The position numbers were made by a program, and so were the translations under genes. From Kuschelorhynchus macadamiae (taxonomy: Eukaryota > Arthropoda > Insecta > Coleoptera > Curculionidae), in contig JAUTXW010001314.1 in NCBI GenBank assembly GCA_030620095.1, positions 2,330,001 through 2,394,000 of the forward strand: a stretch of 64,000 bases of DNA, given 5' to 3'. Below the pieces are notes generated by a model. It was given only the letters and a program-made list of their open reading frames with translations, did not search any database and was not told the DNA's origin. Positions 35,080 through 44,050 of this stretch are shown here, piece after piece. Position 1 is the stretch's first letter. Each line of letters starts with the position of its first letter.

Positions 35080-36490
35080 TCTATACTAATATATAAAAGA
35101 CTTAGTTGACTGACTCACTCATGACTCACGCTCCGGTTCAAATCGCTTGAGGTAAAATGCTGAATTTGGGCATACAGGTTGATTTTAGGATGTAGAGGTT
35201 CGATAAGAAGGGATTTTTCAAAATTCAAAAACCAAGGGGGTGAAACCACCACTTAAATAATACAAAATTTTTTTATTTAAAAACTGGTTACTTTTTCGAA
35301 AAACGCTTGAACACGTGTTTTTTAATTTATTCTTTTTACATTTTTTAGGATTTTTAAAAAATTCATACAATTTGTCCAAAGGGGTAAAATCATCCCTTAA
35401 ATATTTTAATATATTTTATTAAAAAAACCGTTAGTTATTCGGAAAACGCTTGAACTTAATATGCTTTATATTTTATTTTCTTACATATTTTAAATTTTTT
35501 TAAAAACCGAGACAGGGTGTCCAAGGTGCTGAAACCACCCCTTTAATATTATATTTTTTATTTAAAAAACAATTAGTTATTCCGAAAAACAGTTGAATAC
35601 GTGCTATTTATTTTATTTTATTCCATATTTTAAGACTTTTTATAAATTCATACAGGGTTTTTGAAAAAATCAGGTTATTGATTAATTTTTGCGATCTTTC
35701 TCAAACCGTTTGCCGTAGAAAGCTGAGCTTGTGCAAACAGCTTGATTTCAGAGAGCAGACGTTTGATAAGAAGGGGTTCTTCGAAACTCAGTTTCCATGG
35801 GGGTGAAACTACCCTTTAAATGTTTATAGTGGACTCGAAAGTTGTCAAAATAAAACCGCTTCTTGGTGTAAAGAACGAGCTATATTAACTCCAAAACATA
35901 GCACAGCAGGTGAAATAAATCTAGCTTTATTGGAAAAAATTACTGCTCCACAATTTACATAATACACAATAGATGTAGTTATAGACCAAGAAAATGTGGT
36001 TAATTATCGAGTTCCTACACTCTCTAAACCTTTCGGAACAAGTTACCTTTAAAAGTGGGGGCACCACTGATGCGTATTCGAAATTAATTTAAAACCACCA
36101 AAATTGTGAAATGGAACTCGACTACCTGGTCAGGGAGAAACAGTTTTTATTTTTTATACCACGTATCCCTTTAATTCCGTCAGACTATCCTCTTCAGTTT
36201 AAACGTGTACAGTTTCCTTTAAAGCCTTGTTTCGCCATGACAATTAACAAAGCTCAAGGGCAATCCTTAAGTAGAGCTGGAGTAGACTTGCGCTACGATT
36301 GTTTTTCCCATGGTCAACTCTATGTCGCATGTTCTAGAGTAAGTTCGCATAGTAGTTGGCTACTTTACAGCCAGAGAATGCAACAACAAACGTGTTTTAT
36401 AGAGGTACTCAAATGAGGCGATTTAAGTACCTCTTTACATTTCTTTCATTATAGTCATATACGCGAACGAAGTCACGGGTACCAGCTAGT
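35080..36490 (+). mobile_element. Helitron-like element with terminal motifs
   Basis: The 5' end TCTATACTAATATATAAA (35080) and the 3' end CGAACGAAGTCACGGGTACCAGCTAGT (to about 36490) match the terminal consensus I know for Helentron-type Helitrons, which lack inverted repeats and target duplications. Inside are GGGGTGAAACCACC-type 5' sequences, repeated about four times between 35230 and 35820, and a helicase remnant. The Rep domain is absent, so it is non-autonomous. Confidence 0.8.
35850..36416 (+). pseudogene. Helitron helicase C-terminal fragment
   Basis: Conceptual translation from about 35858: WCKERAILTPKHSTAGEINLALLEKI, IDVVIDQENVVNYRVPTLS, then LKPPKL.NGTRL, and in frame 36111-36416 FIPRIPLIPSDYPLQFKRVQFPLKPCFAMTINKAQGQSLSRAGVDLRYDCFSHGQLYVACSRVSS. 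These are the terminal motifs of the Pif1-like helicase in Helitron RepHel proteins. Frameshifts and stops separate the blocks, and the ATPase Walker motifs and Rep domain are missing. It ends at GGTACTCAAATGA near 36416. Confidence 0.85.
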
Positions 36491-37129
36491 TATACCATAT
36501 AAGTGATGAAACACAGATTTGTTAAACTTAGTTTTTGTTTCTATATTAAGTTTCTAAAAGGTAGTAGTTTATGATTAGGAAATTACTGTTAGGTTAATTT
36601 AACACAGTACTCGCTATCAACTATTAGCAATATGTTTGTGTATTTTAACGTAGCTTAATAGTTCCATGTTTTATTAGTAACTAATCATTAAAATTCCCGC
36701 CCTTTAAATCAGAGCAAAACTATGTTGTTTATAGTCATTAAATTTTGTGAAATACACGGCTTGTTTATGCTGTTTGTGGTAATTAACATCATAGATATAA
36801 TCGAAATTCGTACAATTGCTCATTATTTAAAATAAAAGATCTAATGTTCAAATGATTTTTTTGGTTATGTGTTGCTAGAAGTGTGATTTAGATCTATACT
36901 GAATTTACAAACCTATACTAAAGTTGAGGGAATCATTTAAATGTATTTCACATTGGATGGGTGTATTGGGAGTATAATGATATAATCTGCCTTTGATATT
37001 AATTACCAAAACAAACATAGTTAAAGATATTTTTGCAGGATTAATCAAACCAACAAGGGCTACCATAAAATATAGTATTAAAAATTGAAATTTACAAATT
37101 CACCAATAATCTAAAATGTTGACAGAAAC
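36491..37129. other. Unassigned AT-rich DNA
   Basis: No gene or repeat identified. Confidence 0.35.
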
Positions 37130-38115
37130 TTGCTTAACCGTGAAAAAATCATCCTCCCAGGTTTTTGTTTTTTTTTTCAATTCCGTCGGTCTGTCCATGT
37201 GTTCGCGGCATACCCAATTGACTTCAAATTTTGGTCAAAAATTAAGAGTCATATGGGGATGACCTGGTAACATTTTGGTAAAAATCTAATATATCAAAAT
37301 ACAAAAGTTCTAACCACACTACACCACAACTTGTTATGTTCCGGACGCGCGTTTCGCTAACCAAGTTAGCATCATCAGCAGATGATATAAAATAGTTTAT
37401 ATCATCTGCTGATGATGCTAACTTGGTTAGTCAAACGCGCGTCCAGAACGTAACAAGTTATGGTGTAGTGTGATTAAAACTCTGGTATTTTGATCTATCT
37501 TCCACCACAGGTTCCAGTGTTAGGACCAAAAACTAATATGGCGAAACAAAATAGCGGTTTAGTGAAATCTTAAACAAAATATTACTAAAAAAATACTTAT
37601 TAAATTTACCTCATATTGTGCACAAACATGAAGTATTACATAGGAATAAACTGGTACAATTTTGATACGAATCCAAAATGGCGAAACAAAATGGCGGGTT
37701 AATGAAACATTTAAAAATGCAGCCTGAAAAAACTGATTAATGGATTGATTTCAAATTGTGTGCCACAACTAATTATGCTATAGGGATCAACTAGTAAAAT
37801 TTTGGTACTAATTCAAGATGGCCGCAAAAAATGGAGCCCAAATAAAATGTTCGTAACCGTGAAAAAATCACACTATCATGAAAAAACTACTTACCAAATT
37901 CATTTCAAATTTTGTAAAATTGTAAAAACGTTTAAAAAAATCAAATTCAATTAAGTTTAGATGTGATATAAGAATAAACTGGTAAAATGTTGGTAAGAAT
38001 TTAACATGACGAAACAAAATTGTGGTCTAATGAAATTTTTAAAAAATCAATGTAAAAAACTTATTCAATTTATTTTAAATTATGCCCAAAATCAAGTGTG
38101 AGATAGGTAGAAACT
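37130..38115 (+). repeat. Repeat family A, plus orientation
   Basis: Begins with TCGTGAAAAAATCATCCTCC-like sequence (observed CCGTGAAAAAATCATCCTCC), then AATTCCGTCGGTCTGTCC, TTGACTTCAAATTTTGGTCA, and repeated AAAATGGCGAAACAAAATGGCGG units to ATCAAGTGTGAGATAGGTAG. It is interrupted at 37291-37495 by a palindrome. Confidence 0.85.
37291..37495. repeat. 205-bp palindrome with hammerhead-like cores
   Basis: Arms of about 100 bp (37291-37390 and 37396-37495) meet at a 5-bp centre. On the minus strand of the left arm (37344-37378) the order is CTGATGA, T, stem GCTAAC-TTG-GTTAGC, GAAA, CGCGCGTC. That matches the hammerhead core CUGAUGA/stem II/GAAA with a very short stem III and a GUC cleavage triplet. 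The right-arm copy has GTCAAA in place of GCGAAA. No stem I partner is evident. Confidence 0.75.
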
Positions 38116-38654
38116 GATAAAATATTGGATTTAGACCTTTCTTAAACTAAGAGGTGCTGGATTATCGTATATTATTTACTATCCATTTAAAAACTGTATT
38201 TAAATACACTAAAAAAAATAATCTCTAAATAGTTTTTTTATATTTCTTTCAAAAAAATAAGTAGAAAACTGAGACCTCACCGTAAAATGAATGATGTTTT
38301 GAGAGACATGTTTATATGAATACACGCCCGTTAAAAATGAGGAACTGTCTCCTGAATAGAGGACAACGAATGGTCCCTTTTGCAGAGCAGGGAAGGTTTT
38401 ATTGAGATATAATGGCCGTAGATTATTATTTTTTGGGGCATAAAATATTCTGAAAACCATTCTAAGAACACTTAAGCCAAATTTTCAATTAAATTTAAAA
38501 AAAAAATAAAATGAGGCCATAAAATTGTGAAATTATTGGCGTAGACACTTAATATTTTTTGGGGAACTATAATTTATAAATAATTTTTAGAGAAGATACA
38601 AACCAATTTCAATGAACTATCTATATTTATAAACCATCAACTACTATAATATAG

Positions 38655-38657
<3 letters not shown>

Positions 38658-38706
<49 letters not shown>
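38658..38706. repeat. (AT)n tract at 3' tail of the non-LTR element
   Basis: Alternating A/T directly after the poly(A) signal region of the minus-strand element. Confidence 0.97.
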
Positions 38707-38709
<3 letters not shown>

Positions 38710-39139
38710 AATAGCCTTTATTTAAACAGTGTTAGTAAAATAATATAAACAAACATTGTACTAGGGTGGCGAGATCTAGCATAGCTACTCACCTAACCAC
38801 CCAATGTAACAATTATTAGAGGTAATGTTAGTAGTTAACAAACACATAAAAATAACCCTAAAAGTAAAATAAAATGAAATAATGAAAAGTTCAAAAATAA
38901 TTAACAAACAAACAAAAACAAGAAATGTTACCTATACATGAAAGAGAGTGAAGAGAAGAACAAATCCTTTTAATTGACAAAAAAAAAAGAACAAGTAGTT
39001 TAAGGTACTATGATTCTAATATAAGAAACAATAGTCACTAATAGCAACCAATAATTATGATGTGCGGTCACTGTGTCCAGCCGAGCGTTCGGTCTAGCCA
39101 GACACAAAAAAAAAGATAATGTAGAAAAGTAAGAATATA

Positions 39140-40690
39140 TTATCGATTTTCCGAATTTAGATGAAACTTAAGTTTTTTTTTAAATGTGTCAACAGCTGAG
39201 CAATTTTTTATGCCGGCCGGCAAAGCATTGAAAAACTTGGCAGCCTTAAAACTAAATGAGCGCTGAAATAAAGAGGTTTTGTGCCGAGGGACGCAATACA
39301 GAGCATTATGGCGTGTATCCCGATTATGGATATCAGAATGTTTGACAAGCTTTTCGAATAAATATGTAGGTATCTGCAATGTGTTAATTTTGAAAACCAG
39401 TGTACATTAATGCAACCGGAATCTTTGATCCAACTTAAGCCAAGCAGAATCAATATAACATGGTGTAATATGCTCGTACTTTCGTAACCCGTAGCAAAAT
39501 CTCAGACATGCATTCTGCAGTCTTTGCAAACTCGCTTTATCCTCCTGTAACAAAGCAGGCCAGAATAGCACATCACACAGTATGATAACGGGATAAAATC
39601 AACGAATCACATAACCTTAATTTAACCTCAGTTGATAAGACATTTTTAAATAGATAAAGAGTCCTTAACTTACCATAACTTTTTTGAAGCATGTAGGAAA
39701 CGTGACACTTGAACCTCAACACACAATCTACATACCCTCCTAGGTTCTTACAAGATTCTGAGACCGGTATTCTTACATTATTCATATTAATATTGAAATT
39801 CCTCAATATCTCCACATTATTTTTGCCAAATAGAAGAAGCTGAGTTTTATTTTGATTTAGCAAAAGGTTATGGGCGGTGGAGATTTGATATATAATATGT
39901 AGGTCTTGGTTAATATATCTTTCGGCCAATTCAACTTTATCAGGGTTGAAACTATAATATAACTGAGTGTCATCAGCGTATTGATGAGAGTGCATCTTTT
40001 GCAAATGACCACTGAAGTCTGAAGTATAAAGAGAAAAGAGTAGAGGACCTAGTATACTGCCCTGAGGAACTCCACAACTAGAACCCAATACATCAGATGA
40101 GGTATTGCCAATTATAACTTTCTGAAGCCTTCCCTGCAGGTAGTTTTTTATAAACTCAACAGCAGGCTGGCCTAATCCGTAATATTTCAATTTAGTACAT
40201 AACATATTGTGATCAAGTGTATCAAATGCCCTACTATAATCAAGGAGCAACAGGCAGGAATTTTTACCTTCGTCAGTGGCACGAAAAATATCATCTGTTA
40301 CTTTTAGAAGAGCTGTGGTCGTACTATACTTCGAACGAAAGCCAGATTGAGTGGATGGAAGGATATTTTGTTGTAATACATAACTATTTAACTGTTCATG
40401 GATTATTTTTTCGAGTATTTTTGAAAAAATAGGTAACAAACTTATAGGTCTAAAGTCAGCAAGAGTAGCGGCATTAGTAATTTTAGCAGTTGGAAGGACA
40501 TTTGCAATCTTCCATTTACTAGGAAACTTACCAGAAGAGATACACGTATTAATAATAAACGATATATGATTCAATAAGTGGGGAACTAATAAAGATATCA
40601 TTCTGAGATCTACTCCATCTGCACCCCTGGCATTAGAACGCATGTGGGAAATTATTTTTTCAATCTTATCAGAACTAACCGTTGAAAATC
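39140..40690 (-). pseudogene. Reverse transcriptase of the CR1/Jockey-type element
   Basis: The 356-codon frame 40643-39573 is uninterrupted through FRPISLLPIFSKILEKIIHE, LPSTQSGFRSKYSTTTALL, LLLLDYSRAFDTLDHNML (catalytic Asp), SSCGVPQGSILGPLLFSLY, and HQYADDTQLYYSF, so both catalytic boxes are intact. It continues upstream without ATG to about 40690 (STVSSDKIEKIISHM). Two frameshifts split the C-terminus: ALLQEDKASLQRLQNACLRF (about 39550-39490) and frame 39379-39140 with RDTRHNALYCVPRHKTSLFQRSFSFKAAKFFNALP. 5' truncation and these shifts make it non-functional. Confidence 0.88.
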
Positions 40691-40692
40691 TG

Positions 40693-40693
<1 letters not shown>

Positions 40694-40740
<47 letters not shown>
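40694..40740. repeat. (AT)n microsatellite at the 5' edge of the non-LTR copy
   Basis: 47 bp of alternating A/T at the truncation point. Confidence 0.97.
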
Positions 40741-40743
<3 letters not shown>

Positions 40744-41818
40744 ATATATTATATTACAGAGCGCCAAAGAAAAATGAAAATTTGGTCATTTTTTGTGATG
40801 CAAGGGCAAGAGAAGATATTTTTGAAATTCTCTAAGCAGTCGAAAAATCCTCAAAATGAAAAAAGCTTACAAAGATTGTCAAAAATAATAATTTTAAAAA
40901 TAGATTTTTGCATTTCTGAAATGAATATGTACCGTTTAAAATAAAACGTCCAAATTTGGAATGTAAAGAAAGTGCCAGGTAAATTCCACTCTTGAGGCAG
41001 TGCGAAAGGGTGAAATGTGGACCATTAAAGATACAATGTTCAAATTTGACATGGACTTTCTTTTGGCTATACAGCTGCCACATAAAAGAGGATTTTTTAA
41101 AACTCTCCTCCTAGGAAACTAAAAAGGGTTGGAACGACAATTTCGTTCATGATTAAAAAAAACAGTTGCGTACAAATAGATTTCTAGATTTGTCTAGTAA
41201 AATGGAAAATTTTTTACTGTAGGTTTTAAACATAATTGCTTAAAATCAAATCCTTACGAAATACCACCACTAAGAGAGTAAAATGTGTTTTTACTTTATT
41301 TACAGTATCTCTTTTAACTAGGCGAGATTTTATGATGATTCGATTTAAATTCGGTTTTAAAATGCAAAATTTACGTATTTACATAAGTTTAGGTAAATAA
41401 ATATTTTAAATCAAAAATCTTATCATACAATTCCATTTAAATTTTGATAGCTATCCAATTAAATTTCGACTCTTATTTTAGAGTCCTCAGGACGACCTGA
41501 TGCAGTTCAAATGTCGACTAATAAAGAAAACTTTATTCTTTAAAAGTAGTTTATTAACTTCATTTCAACCAAACTTTCAAAAACTTAAACTTGTGACCAC
41601 TGGAATAAATCAACCAAAATTTAGCAGTATTTCCGACAGATCTGAGAAATTAATTTCTGTTAGCCGTCAGACGTCATCTACTACCGTCGTAATCTTAAGT
41701 TACATACGCTTGGTAATTCTCCATTAATGAAGTTTTGCTTTAATGTGACTGAAAATGTAAACTTGCTATTTGAGACAATTTAGCAAATTTAGAACTATCG
41801 AAATAGTACTTTGACGAA
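40741..41818. other. Unassigned DNA
   Basis: No recognisable gene; small frames at 40832-41083 (-) and 41500-41727 (+) show no domain. Confidence 0.35.
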
Positions 41819-43825
41819 TGATGTTAAAACATATAGAACGGAAGCTTTCACGGTTTTGGTCAATTAAGAAATCATGGTTCTTGGGATTAGAACGTCTCAA
41901 GTTGGATTTACTATTCGAGGTTTATGACTGCTAAGGCACTGGGCATCTTCCAGTGAAACCTCCGCAGAATACAGTTGTCGTCGAAGCCGTTAACCGAAGC
42001 AGAACATTCCACCCTTTCCAAAGGCCAAAATTTGGCAATAGCACCGAGTAGCATTACCGTAGAAGACATAATATCTTTCGTTGAAGCAACAATCAGAAGA
42101 TTACCAGTGGAGCAAGCCGATGAAGTCAGATATGAGACAGCGAAGATTATTAAAAATTCAAAACCATCAATGTCGAATCTCGCCACAGCCGAAAAAACAG
42201 CGATAAAAACCTTAAATAAAGATGCAAACATGCTGGTCCTTCCAGATAATGTCAAAGCCACAGTCGACAGAACGTAATACGTGGAAATGGTAACTCAACT
42301 TTTGGACAACAACACCTATAAGGTTATGCAGACCGACCCTAAAAGTAGAATAGAAAGACACATCACCAGTCCGATTATCGCATCCAGTCTACGACCAGAG
42401 GAAAAAAATCATTAAAACCAAGCAAATCCAAGATTCCCAGATTCTACGGTGTTCCTAAGATAGACAAGAACTATGTACCACTTCGACCGATCGTCAATGC
42501 AATACACTCGCCCACATACAATCTAGGTAAATATCTTTCAAATTTTCTTAATTCATATACTGGAAAAACAGATTCTTTGTTTCGTTGTAGAATCACTATA
42601 CACAAAGGTTCCCGCCAACGACTCAAATATCAAACATATTGGATCATAATAATTTTAATAAGAACTTAGTAGATCTAGTGGAAGCTTGACTTACATTTAC
42701 TTAATTCATTTTTCAAGAAACTTATTGTGAAAAAACTTCAGGGGCAGCTATGGGATTTCCTCTATCACCAGTGGTAGCGAATATCTTTATAGAAACCTTT
42801 AAGGATATTGCTCTAATATCGGCTGCACTAAAGCCAAAACACTGGTTCAGATATGTAGATGATACTTTTGTTGTTTAGCCTCATGGACAGGATAATCTCC
42901 TCATATTTTTGACCATACCTAGATGTATGTGTTCAAAGGAAGGAAAATGGTACATTAGTACATCACATTCTGTGTATAGAACACCGACGCATACAAATAG
43001 ATACTTAAATGCAAATTCCCACCACTATCCAGCACAAAAGCAATCCGTTATAAACTCACTAGTATTTAGAGCCATTTCGATTTCTGATCAAAATTCTCTT
43101 ATATCGGAAACATCGAAATTGACCGAAGCTCTGAGGGGGAATGGCTATTGCAGTGAAGATATTAGGCGTTCAATTAAAGGATATAGTAATCCAGTTCCGT
43201 GAAAGGAGAATGATAAGAAGCCACCGTTAGGTAGTGTTGTTCTTCCCTACATACATGGCACTACAAACAAAATAGGACGATTACTTCGGCGGTCCAACAT
43301 ACGTACAATCTTCAATACACATAAGAAGATTAGACAATGCGTGCGATCTCTGAAAGATATTGTACATTTTCAAACGAAGGAGTTTATAAAATTCCTTTGG
43401 AGAAGTGTTGTGGCAGAAACAGAACGCTCAATATCCGACTTAAGGAACATGAACGATGTATATATTAGAAATACCACTAGCCATGTTATAAACGTAAAGG
43501 AAACCAAGGTCCTAGCATCAGTTCCAGGATTTTATAAATGAAAAATTAGAGAATCTTGAAATTTTCAAACAAAAAATTTCAATAAAGGTTATGGTCTACA
43601 TCATGCGTGGAAACCGATCTTAACACAGGGATACGATTCAGCAAGCACAAGTCGGTATAAAAGCCCGTTTGTATCCCTTCGAGCTCATTCTGTGTTCAGT
43701 TCTCATGGAGTAAAGATTCCTGAAGATGCCTCGTGGAATCGAAGGCGAAACGTCGGATAGTAAATTCAATTTGACACGGTCTAATCCCAAAAACCATGAT
43801 TTGTTAATTGATGTTAAAACATATA
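41819..43825 (+). mobile_element. Penelope-like element with 17-bp target duplication
   Basis: TGATGTTAAAACATATA stands at 41819-41835 and again, identical, at 43809-43825. Just inside both ends are inverted copies of AATCATGG.T.TTGGGATTAGA and GGCATCTTC.. sequence, the inverted terminal repeats expected of PLEs. The interior encodes, in broken frames, a PLE N-terminal region, RT with YVDD, and GIY-YIG. The 3' end carries CCTGAAGATGCC...GGCGAAACGTCGG (43712-43757), the family's terminal motif. Element proper: 41836-43808. Confidence 0.9.
41960..43560 (+). pseudogene. PLE reverse transcriptase and GIY-YIG ORF (broken)
   Basis: Frame 41975-42277 reads LTEAEHSTLSKGQNLAIAP, VEATIRRLPVEQADEVRYE, and a degenerate ADKG-like end. 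Broken frames at 42400-42560 give IPRFYGVPKIDKNYVPLRPIV-type sequence with NAIHSPTYNLGKYLS. Around 42740 comes SGAAMGFPLSPVVANIFIE, then HWFRYVDDTFVV (RT active site intact) and a stop. Frame 42909-43202 has SVYRTPTHTNRYLNANS, a PLE signature. Frame 43341-43541 has ISDLRNMNDVYIRNTTSHVINVKETKVLASVPGFYK, the end of GIY-YIG. At least five stops or shifts; not functional. Confidence 0.88.
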
Positions 43826-43861
43826 ATATGTCACTAAAAGGATAAAATTGTTGATGAGATT

Positions 43862-43890
43862 CAACTAATTTTATATTTTTTTAATTTCAG
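43862..43890 (+). promoter_or_regulatory. Splice acceptor abutting the start codon
   Basis: AACTAATTTTATATTTTTTT AATTTCAG directly precedes ATG at 43891: a CTAAT branch-point-like word, a T-rich tract and CAG. This implies an unseen upstream 5' untranslated exon, with the PLE at 41819-43825 lying in or before that intron. Confidence 0.6.
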
Positions 43891-44050
43891 ATGGCAAACA
43901 TTATGACGACATACCGCATATCAATTTTTCTTCTAGTTAGTAGTGTCTGTGTATCTAATGTTAAAGGACAGGCGGCAGCTCAGGGTGGTGCAAGTTTGAA
44001 AGACCTTCTAGGGCAAGCATCAGGCACTACTAAACCTGCTCCAGACAACA
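43891..44050 (+). CDS. SPH exon 1 (signal peptide and linker)
   Basis: Starts MANIMTTYRISIFLLVSSV; signal cleavage is likely near VKG-QA. The donor ACA|GTGAGT at 44051 is consensus. Encodes residues 1-53 plus one base. Confidence 0.85.

Larger units (their letters stand above)
38650..40690 (-). mobile_element. CR1/Jockey-type non-LTR element, 5'-truncated
   Basis: A minus-strand RT frame and C-terminal frames are followed by a 3' region of about 430 bp ending AATAAAGGCTATTTATT and an (AT)n tract (38658-38706). The 5' side stops inside the RT-upstream region at another (AT)n tract (40694-40740). Endonuclease is absent, as expected for a 5'-truncated copy. It is the best preserved RT in the window. 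Confidence 0.88.

Noticed and set aside
38209..38460. 83-codon minus-strand frame starting MVFRIFYAPKNNN
   Set aside because: No domain recognised and no paralogous copy in the window.
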